Shown piece by piece: positions 16,779-28,146 of a stretch of 43,005 bases of DNA. A model generated the notes under the pieces. The model did no database searches and was not told where the DNA came from. It worked only from the letters and a program-made list of their open reading frames with translations. Location: positions 1 through 43,005 of the forward strand of contig CALAIL010000031.1 of the NCBI GenBank assembly GCA_937923255.1, read 5' to 3'. Within the stretch, counting starts at the first letter, position 1; every line of letters starts with the position of its first letter. The DNA comes from an uncultured Propionivibrio sp. (GTDB taxonomy: Bacteria; Pseudomonadota; Gammaproteobacteria; Burkholderiales; Rhodocyclaceae). The position numbers and the translations under genes were made by a program.

Positions 16779-18233
16779 TTAATCTGTCAATTTGCGTCGC
16801 AACAGCTCATTGACCTGTTGCGGGTTGGCTTTACCCTTGGCGGCTTTCATTATCTGACCGACCAATGCATTGAATGCTTTCTGCTTGCCTGATTTGAATT
16901 CGGCAACCATGACTGCATTGGCGGCCAGCACATCATCGACCAATTTTTCGATGGCGCCGCTATCGGTAATCTGCCGCAGGCCGCGCTGTTCGATGATGGC
17001 GTCGGCACTGGCGCCTTCTCCGCTCCAGAGGGCTTCAAAAACCTTCTTGGCAATGGCGTTGGAGATCGTGTTGTCGGCAATGCGCGCTGCCAGACCGCCG
17101 AGCTGCGCGGCACTGACGGGCGATTCGCCAATGGTTTTGTCTTCTTTGTGCAGACGTGCGGCCAGATCGACCATGACCCAGTTGGCGCAGATTTTAGCGG
17201 CAGACTTTCCGGCAACGGTAACCGCGGCCTCGAAATAGTCGGCCATTTCAAGTGATGTGGTGAGCGCAGCGGCATCATAGGCAGAAAGGCCATAGTCTGC
17301 GCTGAAGCGCTGTTTCTTGGCATCGGGCAGTTCCGGCAAAGCGGCGCGTTCACGCTCGATCCAGTCGTGGTCAATAAAAAGCGGCAGTAGATCGGGGTCA
17401 GGAAAGTAGCGATAGTCGTGCGCGTCTTCTTTGGATCGCATGGCGCGTGTTTCGCCGGTGCTCGGATCAAATAGCACGGTGGCTTGGCGAATGGCGCGGC
17501 CTTCCTCGATTTCGGCGATTTGCCACTGCACTTCGTAATCGATGGCCTGTTGCAGGAAACGGAATGAGTTGAGATTTTTGATTTCGCGCCGCGTGCCGAG
17601 TTCCTGCTGCCCAAGCGGACGTACCGATACGTTGGCGTCGCAGCGGAACGAGCCTTCCTGCATGTTGCCGTCGCAGATGCCGATCCAGCGCACGAGTGCG
17701 TGCAGGGCGCGCGCATAAGCGGCGGCTTCCGCCGATGATCTCAGATCCGGTTCGCTGACGATTTCAAGCAGTGGGGTGCCGGCACGGTTGAGATCAATAC
17801 CTGAAGCGCCGTGAATCCCTTCATGGATGGATTTGCCGGCATCTTCCTCCAGATGCGCGCGCGTCAGGCGGATCGTTTTCTCCGTCGTATCCTCGCCTTG
17901 GCCGAGCTGGATGTGCACCTGGCCGCCGCTGACGACGGGTAGTTCAAACTGGCTGATCTGATAGCCTTTGGGCAAATCCGGATAAAAATAGTTTTTGCGG
18001 GCAAATACCGATTTGGGCGCGATGTTGCCCCCGACGGCCAGGCCAAAGCGAATGGCGCATTCCACCGCACCGCGGTTGAGCACCGGCAGCACGCCCGGCA
18101 AAGCGATATCGACGGCGTTGGCCTGCACGTTCGGCTCGGCACCGAAGGCGGTCGAACTGCCGGAAAAAATCTTTGAATGGGTCAGCAGCTGGACGTGCGT
18201 TTCAATGCCAATGATGACTTCCCATGATTTCAT
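16779..18233 (-). CDS. gatB: Asp-tRNA(Asn)/Glu-tRNA(Gln) amidotransferase subunit B
   Basis: The product has 484 aa, full length. It is the kinase/tRNA-binding subunit that phosphorylates the mischarged aminoacyl end before amide transfer by GatA. It starts [15 protein letters not shown], with [48 protein letters not shown] and KNLNSFRF, all signature segments, and ends with the YqeY-like tail domain ([20 protein letters not shown]). A lipoprotein gene sits between it and gatA. Confidence 0.97.
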   Translation of the reverse strand: MKSWEVIIGIETHVQLLTHSKIFSGSSTAFGAEPNVQANAVDIALPGVLPVLNRGAVECAIRFGLAVGGNIAPKSVFARKNYFYPDLPKGYQISQFELPVVSGGQVHIQLGQGEDTTEKTIRLTRAHLEEDAGKSIHEGIHGASGIDLNRAGTPLLEIVSEPDLRSSAEAAAYARALHALVRWIGICDGNMQEGSFRCDANVSVRPLGQQELGTRREIKNLNSFRFLQQAIDYEVQWQIAEIEEGRAIRQATVLFDPSTGETRAMRSKEDAHDYRYFPDPDLLPLFIDHDWIERERAALPELPDAKKQRFSADYGLSAYDAAALTTSLEMADYFEAAVTVAGKSAAKICANWVMVDLAARLHKEDKTIGESPVSAAQLGGLAARIADNTISNAIAKKVFEALWSGEGASADAIIEQRGLRQITDSGAIEKLVDDVLAANAVMVAEFKSGKQKAFNALVGQIMKAAKGKANPQQVNELLRRKLTD

Positions 18234-18252
18234 CGTTTATTTCTCTCTGTAT

Positions 18253-18846
18253 TCAGGCACAACGGCCATTACGCGGATTGACCAGGATCGGCCACAGATA
18301 ATCGACAGCGTCGCCGCTGCATTGCGCACGGCAATTATGAAAGGCGATCGTGACGCCCTTGTTTTGTTCCCATAGGCGAATCAGGCAGGCATTGGTCGGA
18401 TTGTGCAATTCGACATTGGGCATGCGGGATGTTTGTGTGAATGCGGGCAAGTCGAAGCGACAGACACCGTGTTTAGGAATGCCGATTTCTGCACTCAAGC
18501 GCTTGACTTCGGCGTGTTCCACCAATAGATCAAGGCGGCCCTTGCCGCCGTTGACGTCCTTGAACGTGCACGCCGCCTTGACATTCAGCGCCCGGTCGTG
18601 AATTTGCTGCATCTTTCGTCCGCGCAGCCGGCGCAGGGTTTGCGGGCTGATTTGACCCGTCTGGATATGCCCAGAGGCCGATGTTTCTTTTTTAGCCTTA
18701 TCGCCAGTGGCCTGATCGGTGGTTGCACACGCTGCCAGCAAAGTTGTCAGCATGGCGGCAAGGCATAGGCGCTGTATGCCGGGAATTCTTCCGGCGTAGC
18801 CAGCATGCCGTCTGTTTCGGGAAACTTCGGCCATCGTCAGAAACAT
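18253..18846 (-). CDS. Putative lipoprotein in the gat operon
   Basis: 197 aa from the ATG at 18846, chosen because TGGAGAA lies 9 nt upstream and the frame above it runs into gatA. A long, basic N-region (RNRRHAGYAGR) precedes a hydrophobic core and the lipobox LLAAC, giving lipid attachment at Cys40. The mature part is 158 residues with four or five Cys; the pair in FHNCRAQC suggests disulfides. No family is recognised. Location between gatA and gatB is probably a lineage-specific insertion into the operon, since a role in tRNA amidation in the envelope is not plausible. Confidence 0.65.
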   Translation of the reverse strand: MFLTMAEVSRNRRHAGYAGRIPGIQRLCLAAMLTTLLAACATTDQATGDKAKKETSASGHIQTGQISPQTLRRLRGRKMQQIHDRALNVKAACTFKDVNGGKGRLDLLVEHAEVKRLSAEIGIPKHGVCRFDLPAFTQTSRMPNVELHNPTNACLIRLWEQNKGVTIAFHNCRAQCSGDAVDYLWPILVNPRNGRCA

Positions 18847-18905
18847 GTGTTTTTCTCCAGTCAAACCCATGCTGTTAGTAACTTTGTGTTGCGGCGTTTG
18901 CCTCG

Positions 18906-20372
18906 TTATGCCGCAAGTGCCGGCGGCTGGTGCAGGTGCCAGTCGGTGGCTTGCTGATAACGGTGCGCGATATTGAGTAGCCGCGCCTCGCTGAAATAAT
19001 CGCCGATCAACTGCAGCCCGACCGGCAATGGGGATGTTTGGCCGGAGAAGCCGCAAGGGATCGACATGCCGGGCAGGCCGGCAAGATTGACGGCCACGGT
19101 GTAAATGTCCGACAGATACATTTGCACCGGGTTGCCGATTTTCTCACCCAGTCTGAACGCTGGGGTTGGATAGGTTGGTCCCATAATGACGTCGCAGTGT
19201 TTGAACGCTTCGGCAAAGTCTGCCGCAATTAGGCGGCGGACGTGCTGAGCTTGCAGATAATAGGCATCGTAGTAGCCATGCGACAATACATAGGTACCGA
19301 TCAGAATGCGCCGCTTGACTTCGATGCCAAAGCCTTGCGAGCGGCTTTTTGCATACATATCGTTAAGGTCGGCGTATTTCGGGGCACGATAGCCGTAGCG
19401 GACGCCGTCGTAGCGCGACAGGTTAGTGCTGGCTTCAGCCGAGGCAATGACGTAATAAGTGGGTACCGCCAGTTTCAGGTTCGGTAGGCTGACTTCCACG
19501 GTTGTCATGCCCAGTTTTTGGTATTCGGCCACGGCGGCTTCGACGCGCGCCATGACCTCGGCGTCGCACCCCTCTCCATAAAATTCCTTGGGTAGGCCGA
19601 TTTTTAGGCCGGCCAGAGGTTTATCGAGATCGCGTGTGTAATCTTCGGCCGGACGGTCAAGGCTGGTCGAATCGCGCTCATCGAAACCGGCCATGGCGTT
19701 GAGCAACATGGCACAATCTTCCGCCGTATGCGCGATCGGCCCACCCTGGTCGAGCGAGGATGCATAGGCAATCATGCCGTAGCGTGAAACCGTGCCGTAT
19801 GTTGGCTTGATGCCGCTCAGATTGCAGAGTGCCGCCGGCTGACGGATCGAACCGCCTGTGTCGGTGCCTGTCGCCGCGGGCGCCAGCAGGGCCGCCACCG
19901 CGGCTGCCGAACCGCCCGAAGAGCCGCCTGGCGACCTTTCCATATCCCAAGGATTGCGGGTTGCACCGTAATATGAAGTCTCGTTCGATGCACCCATGGC
20001 AAATTCGTCCATATTCGTTTTTCCCAGAGTGACCACGCCGGCGGCGTTGAGCCGTTCGATCACCGTGGCATCATAGGGACTCACGAAGTTACCCAGCATC
20101 TTTGAACCACAGGTCGTCAGCCAGCCCTTGGCGCAGAAAATGTCCTTCTGCGCCAGTGGAATGCCGGTCAATGGCGTGGCCTGCCCGGCGGCAATGCGGG
20201 CATCTGCCGCTGCCGCCTGCGCTAAACTTTTTTCCGGAACGATAGTGATATAGGCATTGAGTGCCGGATTGATGCGTTCGATTCGGTCGAGATAGCTGCG
20301 AGTCAGTTCAACGCTGGAAATTTCTTTGTTCGCCAGCGCCGCGGCCAGTGATTTGATGTTATGCGGAATCAT
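18906..20372 (-). CDS. gatA: Asp-tRNA(Asn)/Glu-tRNA(Gln) amidotransferase subunit A
   Basis: The product has 488 aa. It is the amidase subunit that releases ammonia from glutamine. The Ser-cisSer-Lys triad is visible: Lys in [11 protein letters not shown], the signature [20 protein letters not shown] and the nucleophilic Ser in [31 protein letters not shown] and the C-terminal [19 protein letters not shown] are typical. Its ATG overlaps the gatC stop by four bases, so translation is coupled. Confidence 0.97.
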   Translation of the reverse strand: MIPHNIKSLAAALANKEISSVELTRSYLDRIERINPALNAYITIVPEKSLAQAAAADARIAAGQATPLTGIPLAQKDIFCAKGWLTTCGSKMLGNFVSPYDATVIERLNAAGVVTLGKTNMDEFAMGASNETSYYGATRNPWDMERSPGGSSGGSAAAVAALLAPAATGTDTGGSIRQPAALCNLSGIKPTYGTVSRYGMIAYASSLDQGGPIAHTAEDCAMLLNAMAGFDERDSTSLDRPAEDYTRDLDKPLAGLKIGLPKEFYGEGCDAEVMARVEAAVAEYQKLGMTTVEVSLPNLKLAVPTYYVIASAEASTNLSRYDGVRYGYRAPKYADLNDMYAKSRSQGFGIEVKRRILIGTYVLSHGYYDAYYLQAQHVRRLIAADFAEAFKHCDVIMGPTYPTPAFRLGEKIGNPVQMYLSDIYTVAVNLAGLPGMSIPCGFSGQTSPLPVGLQLIGDYFSEARLLNIAHRYQQATDWHLHQPPALAA

Positions 20373-20656
20373 TCGATCACCTTTGGCACGATAAAGAGTC
20401 CGGCTTCGGTCTGCGGTGCGATTGCCAGAAAATCTTCGCGCCGGTTGCTTTCTGTGACGATGTCAGGACGCAAACGCTGGCCGAGATCAAGTACATGCGC
20501 CATCGGTTCGACGCCATGTGTGTCGACAGCCTGGAGTTGTTCGATTAGTCCGATGATGTCATCGAGCTGCGCGCGAATCGTTTCGTTTTCGTCGGCGCTG
20601 ATTTCAAGCTGCGCCAATTGCGCTACGCGCTTTACGTGTTCATGGGTGATCGACAT
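20369..20656 (-). CDS. gatC: Asp-tRNA(Asn)/Glu-tRNA(Gln) amidotransferase subunit C
   Basis: The 95-aa scaffold subunit that wraps around GatA and GatB. It begins [20 protein letters not shown], has the D-x-I-x-x-I-x-x-L helix ([20 protein letters not shown]) and the C-terminal [15 protein letters not shown] segment. It is the first gene of gatC-gatA-(lipoprotein)-gatB, divergent from mreB with 125 bp between. Presence of the complex implies that AsnRS and/or GlnRS function is replaced or backed up by transamidation. Confidence 0.95.
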   Translation of the reverse strand: MSITHEHVKRVAQLAQLEISADENETIRAQLDDIIGLIEQLQAVDTHGVEPMAHVLDLGQRLRPDIVTESNRREDFLAIAPQTEAGLFIVPKVIE

Positions 20657-20736
20657 AGAAAAGTAGAAAAAATAAAAATAGTGGGAAAAATCAAAAGGTC
20701 AACTTATCAAAATAATGGCTGTATAAGGTATCATAA

Positions 20737-21825
<1,089 letters not shown>

Positions 21826-22019
21826 CCGGGGTGGATCATCGTGGATGCGCGCCCGGCCAATTCGGCGCGCGCCCACAGTGCGTAGCGCGGTTTTGATCCG
21901 TCCGTTTGCCGGCGTGATTCGTTAGCGGAGTGGTCAGGATGACCGGAGTGATGTGCCCGGGTGCATACTGTTTTTTTCAGTCATTTTGCTATTGCTGAAG
22001 TTTTTTCTCGAAACTTTGC

Positions 22020-22934
22020 ATGGATCATCAGCCGCCGCCATTTTTTAAACGAGGCCCCGCTCCGCTAGCGCGTTTGTTCTTTTACGTGACCTTGTCGCTG
22101 GTGCTGATTGTGATCGATGCGCGCTTTCATACGCTGGATCTGGCGCGCCAGAGCCTTTCCCTGATCACTGATCCGTTACAGCGGGCGGCGCAGATGCCTG
22201 CTGCCTTGTTGGTTCAGGCACGCGCTTATCTCTCTAGCGTTGCACGTCTGCAAGAAGAAAATTTCCGGATGAAGCGCGAGCAGCTTGATAATGCCGCTAG
22301 CCTGACGCGTACCGAGCAGCTTGAGCGTGAAAATGCCAGACTACGCCGCTTGCTGGAGCTTCGTGAGCGCGAGCATCCCAGTGGGGTCGTTGCGCAGATT
22401 CTGCATGCCGTGCGCGATCCCTATACCCAGCGTATCGTCGTCGACAAAGGACAGATGGCGACGGTTAGCGCCGGGCAGCCGGTCATCGATGACGTGGGTG
22501 TCATCGGCCAGGTGACGCGCGTTTTTCCTTTTGCCGCCGAGATTACATTGCTGACCGACAAAGATCAGTCGATTCCCGTCCAGGTTGTGCGCAACGGCCT
22601 GCGTTCGATAGCGTTTGGTTTGGGCGACGGACAGTTGGAGCTGCGTTTTATGCCTGCCAACGCCGATATCAATAATGGTGACCTGATCGTCACGTCCGGC
22701 CTGGACGGCGTGTTTCCGCGCGGTTTGCCCGTGGCACGGGTAACGCATATCGAACGCAATGCGTCCTATGCGTTTCCGCGGATCTTCTGCAAGCCGTTGG
22801 CCGGAGTGGAAAATTACAACGAAGTCATGGTGCTGGCCGTGCGCGAGCCGATGGCGATTCCAGAAGAACTGCGGACTCCGCGCCCGTCGGCGGGTGGCAA
22901 GTCCGGGAAGAAAAAACGACCCAAAAGGGGTTAA
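22020..22934 (+). CDS. mreC: Rod shape-determining protein MreC
   Basis: The product has 304 aa. A single transmembrane helix near residues 16-36 anchors a periplasmic part: a coiled coil (residues 65-110, RLQEENFRMKREQ, then RTEQLERENARLRRLLELRE) followed by two small beta barrels (VVDKGQMATVSAGQPVIDDV, LLTDKDQSIPVQVVRNG, DLIVTSGLDGVFPRGLPVAR). MreC bridges MreB to PBP2 and activates it. The tail is basic (GKSGKKKRPKRG). The ATG has no clear ribosome site. The gene is 3 bp from mreD. Confidence 0.96.
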   Translation: MDHQPPPFFKRGPAPLARLFFYVTLSLVLIVIDARFHTLDLARQSLSLITDPLQRAAQMPAALLVQARAYLSSVARLQEENFRMKREQLDNAASLTRTEQLERENARLRRLLELREREHPSGVVAQILHAVRDPYTQRIVVDKGQMATVSAGQPVIDDVGVIGQVTRVFPFAAEITLLTDKDQSIPVQVVRNGLRSIAFGLGDGQLELRFMPANADINNGDLIVTSGLDGVFPRGLPVARVTHIERNASYAFPRIFCKPLAGVENYNEVMVLAVREPMAIPEELRTPRPSAGGKSGKKKRPKRG

Positions 22935-22937
22935 TGT

Positions 22938-23459
22938 ATGCAAGCGACTCACGCCTCATCGCGTATCCTACAACCGGCCAATCCCTGGTTTATCCGGTTG
23001 AGCCTGCTGGTTGCGCTGTTACTGAATTTTATGCCGACGTCTTCCTGGCTGTGGATACCCGACTGGGTCGCCTTGACGCTTGTTTTCTGGTGTGTCCGCG
23101 AGCCGCGTTACGTTGGGATGGGATACGCCTTTCTTTTTGGGTTGGCGATGGACGTGGCCGATGCCAGCCTGATGGGGCAGCACGCCCTGGCGTATGTCAT
23201 CATCGCCTATCTGGCCATATTGCTTTCCCGGCGTATTCTTTGGTTCTCGCTGGGGCAGCAGGCGCTGCATGCCTTGCCGCTGCTCCTGATTGCGCCGGCC
23301 GTCCAGTTGGCTGTGCGTCTTCCCCTCGGCGTCGAATTTCCGGGGCTGCCGTATTTTGCTGGCCCATGCATTGCCGCCGCGCTATGGCCGCTGCTGACTT
23401 TTATCCTGCTGTTGCCGCAATATCAGCCGATCGAACGCGACGCCAACCGGCCAATCTGA
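22938..23459 (+). CDS. mreD: Rod shape-determining protein MreD
   Basis: A 173-aa integral membrane protein with about five or six transmembrane helices. The conserved MreD segments PDWVALTLVFWCVREP (helix 2-3 region) and GYAFLFGLAMDVADASLMGQHAL (Gly-Leu-x-x-Asp pattern) are present. It has AGGGG 8-10 nt upstream and follows mreC directly. It forms the membrane part of the elongasome with MreC, RodA and PBP2. Confidence 0.95.
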   Translation: MQATHASSRILQPANPWFIRLSLLVALLLNFMPTSSWLWIPDWVALTLVFWCVREPRYVGMGYAFLFGLAMDVADASLMGQHALAYVIIAYLAILLSRRILWFSLGQQALHALPLLLIAPAVQLAVRLPLGVEFPGLPYFAGPCIAAALWPLLTFILLLPQYQPIERDANRPI

Positions 23460-23475
23460 GTCGAGGATTTTCTCT

Positions 23476-25653
23476 TTGTTCAGTGATTCCCGCTATTTCA
23501 TCCCGCAGCATTTTACGGATAGCGAAGCCGGGCGCTTCCGCTTTCGCATCTATTTTGCGGCGGGCGCGGTGCTGCTGGCTTTTTCTCTCCTAACGGCGCG
23601 TTTCGTCTATCTGCAGATCCTTCGGCATGATTATTACGTTACCCGCGCCGAGGATAATCGTATTGCACTGATCCCTGCGCCGCCTAATCGCGGCCTGATT
23701 ACCGACCGCAACGGTGTCGTGCTGGCACGTAATTATTCGGCGTTCACATTGGAGATCACGCCGTCCAAGGTCGATGATCTAGAGGCGACGATTGAAGGAC
23801 TGGCTGAGATCATCGACATCCAGCCGAAGGACAAGCGGCGTTTCCGCCGTCTGCTCGGGGAGAAAAACAAATCTTTTGAAAGTTTGCCGTTGCGCACACG
23901 TCTTAGCGAAGAAGAAGTCGCACGTTTTGCCGTCAATCGCTATCGCTTCCCCGGCGTCGAAGTCAAAGAGCGGCAATTCCGTGAATATCCGCTGGGGCCG
24001 GTGGCTGCGCATGCCATTGGTTATATCGGGCGCATCAACAAGGATGACCTGAACTATATCGACAAGAAGGAGCAGACGGCCAATTACAAGGGCAGTGACC
24101 ACATTGGTAAGATCGGCCTCGAAAAATCCTACGAATTTCATTTGCACGGTCAGACGGGTTACGAGGAAGTCGAGATCGATGCGGGCGGGCGAGCGCTGCG
24201 CAGCCTGGCGCGCACGCCGCCGACGCCGGGCGGTGATCTGACGCTGACACTCGATACCGGACTTCAGGCGGTCGCGGAAAAGGCTTTTGGTGATCGGCGC
24301 GGCGCGCTGGTTGCCATCGAACCGTCGACGGGCGGCATTCTGGCCTTGGTCTCGATGCCCAATTTTGATCCCAATCTATTTGTCGACGGTATTCGCCAGG
24401 AAGACTGGGAGGCGCTCTATAAATCGCCGGATCGGCCGATGGTCGATCGTGCGTTGAACGGTGCGTACCCGCCGGGTTCGACCTTCAAGCCGTTTATGGC
24501 GCTGGCAGCGCTGGAAAGCGGCAAGCGCACGCCTGGCCAGACGACGTTCGATCCCGGCTATTTCCGGTTTGGCGGGAATACATTCCGCGACAGCAAGCGG
24601 GGCGGGCATGGCGTGGTGAATATGCACCAGTCGATCGTCCATTCCTGCGATACCTATTACTACGCGCTGGCCAACGATATGGGGATCGACACGATCGCCC
24701 GTTATATGGCGCAGCTGGGCTTTGGGCAGAAAACCGGCATCGACATTGAAGGCGAGTCGACGGGCGTACTGCCTTCGCCGGAATGGAAGCGCAAGCGCTT
24801 CCGGCGTCCTGAGCAACAAAAATGGTACGCCGGCGAGACAATTTCGATCGGCATTGGACAGGGATATAACGCTTATACACCGTTGCAGCTGGCGCAGGCG
24901 ACGGCGACGCTCGCCAACGACGGTGTGATGTACCGCCCGCATTTGGTCAAGCATATCGTCAATGCCCGAACGGGCGAAAAGACCCTGATCGAGCCGGAGC
25001 CGCTGCGTAAATTGCCGTGGAAACAGCGGCATTTCGACATCGTTAAAAAGGCGATGATGGGCGTCAACAGGGAAGGCACGGGGGCGCGTGCGTTTGCCGG
25101 CGCTCCGTATACCTCGGGCGGCAAAACAGGAACGGCGCAGGTGTTCAGCCTGAAAGGCGGAGAATACCGGGCTAGCCGTATCCGGCGAGAACTGCGTGAT
25201 CATGCGCTGTTCATCGCTTTCGCGCCGGTTGAAGCGCCGAAAATCGCCCTGGCCGTATTGGTTGAAAATGGTGGTTTCGGTGCACAGTCCGCCGCACCGA
25301 TTGCGCGTGTGGTACTCGACTATTACCTGCTCGGCAAAGCCGCGAAAGGCGCTGTCAAGGAGGACGAAGACGCCCACGAGGACGATGATGTGCATGAAGG
25401 ATCCGAAGAACACGAAGAGGCGCGGGATGCGCGCGATGGCGGCGAGAAAGGCGAAGATGAGGCCGCGGTGACGCACGCTGCCCCGGGGCTTGCCGCCCCA
25501 TCGGCGGCAGAGCGCCCTCATCGGGCATCGATCGATGCTGGGGCAACGGAGCCGCCTGATTCGAGCCGTTCCGGCCATCCAGCGGCACCAGGCGTTCCGA
25601 CTGACCCGGCCCAACCGGCGCATCCCGTGCGTGCAGACGGCCAGGAGGAATGA
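23476..25653 (+). CDS. mrdA: Penicillin-binding protein 2 (MrdA) with an unusual acidic/proline tail
   Basis: The product has 725 aa and is a class B transpeptidase. One transmembrane helix (about 33-52) is followed by the pedestal domain with NRGLITDRNGVVLARN, then the transpeptidase domain: STFK (in YPPGSTFKPFMAL), SCD (in IVHSCDTYYYAL, the SxN-type motif) and KTG (in SGGKTGTAQ). PBP2 of this type normally ends near residue 630, shortly after the YYLLGKA segment. Here about 110 more residues follow: first Asp/Glu/His-rich (EDEDAHEDDDVHEGSEEHEE), then Pro/Ala-rich. The start is a TTG with AGGAT upstream. It crosslinks lateral-wall peptidoglycan with RodA. Confidence 0.96.
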   Translation: MFSDSRYFIPQHFTDSEAGRFRFRIYFAAGAVLLAFSLLTARFVYLQILRHDYYVTRAEDNRIALIPAPPNRGLITDRNGVVLARNYSAFTLEITPSKVDDLEATIEGLAEIIDIQPKDKRRFRRLLGEKNKSFESLPLRTRLSEEEVARFAVNRYRFPGVEVKERQFREYPLGPVAAHAIGYIGRINKDDLNYIDKKEQTANYKGSDHIGKIGLEKSYEFHLHGQTGYEEVEIDAGGRALRSLARTPPTPGGDLTLTLDTGLQAVAEKAFGDRRGALVAIEPSTGGILALVSMPNFDPNLFVDGIRQEDWEALYKSPDRPMVDRALNGAYPPGSTFKPFMALAALESGKRTPGQTTFDPGYFRFGGNTFRDSKRGGHGVVNMHQSIVHSCDTYYYALANDMGIDTIARYMAQLGFGQKTGIDIEGESTGVLPSPEWKRKRFRRPEQQKWYAGETISIGIGQGYNAYTPLQLAQATATLANDGVMYRPHLVKHIVNARTGEKTLIEPEPLRKLPWKQRHFDIVKKAMMGVNREGTGARAFAGAPYTSGGKTGTAQVFSLKGGEYRASRIRRELRDHALFIAFAPVEAPKIALAVLVENGGFGAQSAAPIARVVLDYYLLGKAAKGAVKEDEDAHEDDDVHEGSEEHEEARDARDGGEKGEDEAAVTHAAPGLAAPSAAERPHRASIDAGATEPPDSSRSGHPAAPGVPTDPAQPAHPVRADGQEE

Positions 25654-25656
25654 ACG

Positions 25657-26763
25657 ATGTTTGGTGAATATGTCCGCCGTTTTTTCAGCCGGCTCCTGGC
25701 CAATATTGACCTGGGTCTGTTCGGCATCGTTCTGCCGCTGCTGCTGATCGGTCTGGCCACGGTTTTCAGCGCTACCTATGATACGGGGAGCCGGGTGTTC
25801 AGCCATCTGCTCAACATGGCGGTCGGCCTGGGGGTCATGTGGGGAGCCGCCCAGTGTCCGCCACAGCGATTGATGCGTTTTTCCTTGCCGCTGTATAGCG
25901 TGGGCATCATTCTGCTGGTGCTGGTTTTTCCGCTGGGCGTCGTCGTCAACGGCGCGCGCCGCTGGCTCTCCCTGGGTATCATCCGCATTCAGCCCTCGGA
26001 AATTTTCAAAATCGCCACACCGCTGATGCTGGCCTGGTATTTCCACAAATATGAAGCGGTGCTCAGCCTGCGCCATTACGCTGTTGCTTTCCTGCTGTTG
26101 CTTGTCCCGTTTGCGCTGATCGCCAGGCAACCCGATCTGGGCACAGCTATTCTGGTCGGCGCCGCCGGCTTTTATGTGATTTTCTTTGCCGGCTTGCCTT
26201 GGAAAGTGATGGGCGGCATGCTTGCCGCTGCTGCCGCCGCCGCGCCATTCTTCTGGAGTGTGTTGCATGACTACCAGCGCAGGCGGATTCTGACGCTGCT
26301 TGATCCAACGACCGACCCGCTCGGTGCGGGTTACCACATCATCCAGTCAACCATTGCCATCGGTTCCGGCGGGTCGTATGGCAAAGGCTGGCTGGATGGA
26401 ACGCAGACGCACCTGGAATTTATTCCAGAGCGCCACACAGATTTCATTTTTGCCGTTTTCGCGGAAGAGCATGGGCTGCTGGGGGCGGTCATTCTGCTGA
26501 CACTCTATGCGTTGCTGATCCTGCGCGGACTGATGATCGCAGCCAACGCTTCGACCCTCTTTTCCCGCCTGCTGGCCGGTTCGATCACGCTGAGCTTCTT
26601 TACCTACGCATTTATCAACATGGGCATGGTCAGCGGCATTCTGCCCGTCGTCGGCGTACCGTTGCCGTTCATGAGCTATGGCGGTACGGCTTTGGTGATG
26701 CTGTTTCTGGGCATTGGCATTTTGATGAGCATTCAGTCGCATCGCTCGCTCAACCGCAGATGA
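25657..26763 (+). CDS. rodA: Peptidoglycan glycosyltransferase RodA
   Basis: A 368-aa SEDS-family polymerase with about ten transmembrane helices. Signatures: GARRWLSLGIIRIQPSEIFK, ARQPDLGTAILVGAAGF (the conserved Asp of the catalytic site lies in the following large loop region), STIAIGSGGSYGKGWLDGTQ, FIPERHTDFIFAVFAEEHG and GVPLPFMSYGGTALV. A strong AGGAGG ribosome site precedes the ATG, which lies 3 bp after the mrdA stop. It works as one complex with PBP2. Confidence 0.97.
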   Translation: MFGEYVRRFFSRLLANIDLGLFGIVLPLLLIGLATVFSATYDTGSRVFSHLLNMAVGLGVMWGAAQCPPQRLMRFSLPLYSVGIILLVLVFPLGVVVNGARRWLSLGIIRIQPSEIFKIATPLMLAWYFHKYEAVLSLRHYAVAFLLLLVPFALIARQPDLGTAILVGAAGFYVIFFAGLPWKVMGGMLAAAAAAAPFFWSVLHDYQRRRILTLLDPTTDPLGAGYHIIQSTIAIGSGGSYGKGWLDGTQTHLEFIPERHTDFIFAVFAEEHGLLGAVILLTLYALLILRGLMIAANASTLFSRLLAGSITLSFFTYAFINMGMVSGILPVVGVPLPFMSYGGTALVMLFLGIGILMSIQSHRSLNRR

Positions 26764-26779
26764 TTGAAAGGAGGTGACG

Positions 26780-27904
26780 ATGACCCGTCAAATATCGGCG
26801 CTAGCAGCCCCGACATCTGCATTACCCGCATTCGTCGGCGTGGTTTTGCGCAGGTTTTTCATTCTGGTGCTGGCGCCGTGCCTGCTGGCCGCCTGTGGCG
26901 GCGGGGAGCGCGTACGCGGCGGAAGCGGGACGGATGCGGTCGCTGCCTCCGGTAGGGCAGAGAGCAGCGACGCCCGTTCTACCCGGCGTGGCGGCGGCTA
27001 CTACAAGGACGATGGCCCGGGCGACGAAATTCCCGACAATCTCGATGACTTGCCCGACGCCGTGCCGCGTCAGGAGCCGTTGCATCGCTTCGCCAACCGG
27101 CCGTACAACGTTTTCGGCAAATACTACACGCCTGCTTCCCACGTGCGGCCGTTTCGCCAGCGCGGCGTTGCCAGCTGGTACGGCAAGAAATTCCACGGCC
27201 AGAAGACTTCGACCGGCGAGCGCTACGACATGTTTGCGATGACCGCCGCGCACCCGACGCTGCCGCTGCCTTCCTACGCGCGTATTACCAACCCGGCCAA
27301 CGGCAAGAGCGTCGTTGTCCGCGTCAATGACCGCGGCCCTTTTCATTCCAACCGGATCATCGATCTTTCCTACGCGGCAGCGCATCGCCTCGGTTATATC
27401 AAAACGGGCAGCACGCTGGTCGAAGTCGAAGCGATTGTGCCGGGCAAAAATGATGACATGAGTCGTCTCAATGAAGCCCGCCTGGCCACGAGCGCGCCAG
27501 GCGCCGTCTATGCCTACAATCAGCCACCATCGCAGTCTTCCATTTCCCGCCTTCCGTCACCCGTTGCCGACGAACGCGACGACATCGCCCGGATCATGGC
27601 GGAAAAGGACAAAGCGCACGGCGCGGCGGTTGCAGACGATGAGGCGCCCATCCGCGCGCCCGCAACCGGCATTTATTTGCAGATCGGCGCCTTTGCCAGC
27701 GGCGACAATGCTGAAAGCCTGCGCGCGCACCTGGCGCGTGAGCTGGACTGGCTCAATGGTGTGATTCACGTAATTCCCAGCGGCAGGCTATACCGCGTTC
27801 AGGTCGGCCCCTACGCCCAGCGCAACGAAGCCGAGCAGGCCGCTGAAAAAATTCATAGGACGTATGGGGGGCAGAAACCGCGGCTCGTGACCTATAACCG
27901 CTGA
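26780..27904 (+). CDS. rlpA: Septal-ring lytic transglycosylase RlpA family lipoprotein
   Basis: 374 aa from the ATG at 26780, which lies 5 nt after AAAGGAGG; a GTG at 26774 overlaps that site and is rejected. The lipobox LLAAC gives an outer-membrane lipoprotein. The double-psi beta-barrel domain spans about 130-225: GVASWYGKKFHGQKTSTGER (catalytic Glu in GER), MTAAHPTLPLPSYARITNP, and VRVNDRGPFHSNRIIDLSYA (catalytic Asp). The SPOR domain at 295-372 (YLQIGAFASGDNAESLRAHL, then LYRVQVGPYAQRNEAEQ) binds denuded glycan strands at the septum. The gene closes the mre block. Confidence 0.95.
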   Translation: MTRQISALAAPTSALPAFVGVVLRRFFILVLAPCLLAACGGGERVRGGSGTDAVAASGRAESSDARSTRRGGGYYKDDGPGDEIPDNLDDLPDAVPRQEPLHRFANRPYNVFGKYYTPASHVRPFRQRGVASWYGKKFHGQKTSTGERYDMFAMTAAHPTLPLPSYARITNPANGKSVVVRVNDRGPFHSNRIIDLSYAAAHRLGYIKTGSTLVEVEAIVPGKNDDMSRLNEARLATSAPGAVYAYNQPPSQSSISRLPSPVADERDDIARIMAEKDKAHGAAVADDEAPIRAPATGIYLQIGAFASGDNAESLRAHLARELDWLNGVIHVIPSGRLYRVQVGPYAQRNEAEQAAEKIHRTYGGQKPRLVTYNR

Positions 27905-28146
27905 ACCCGGCGTCCTGGGGGCTTTCGCGGCGCACTCGTTGTCGCGTGGCGGACAGGTGGCAGCGGCAGTTCTGCTCCACAGATAGCTTGCAGAGGAACT
28001 GCAGAGGCCAGGCAGCGGGCACGTTTTCCCATTTCCCAGTTTTCCCGGCCATGCGCCGTCTTCACGCGGGAACGCTGCACTATGGCCGTCGATGATCCGC
28101 CTTGGCCGCTGTCGGGCTGCACGGCCGTTTTGAGTATGCCGTGCGG

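Noticed and set aside
18847..19056. N-terminal extension of the gat-operon lipoprotein into gatA
   Set aside because: No ribosome site; the ATG at 18846 has one and gives a sensible lipoprotein signal.
24376..26337. 653-codon ORF antisense to mrdA and rodA
   Set aside because: Fully antisense to two certain genes; His/Arg/Gln-rich composition comes from GC-skewed codon positions; no domain.
27966..28002. Inverted repeat GCAGTTC...GAACTGC between rlpA and hypF as a terminator
   Set aside because: Only 7 bp with a 23-nt loop and no U-tract; too weak to call.
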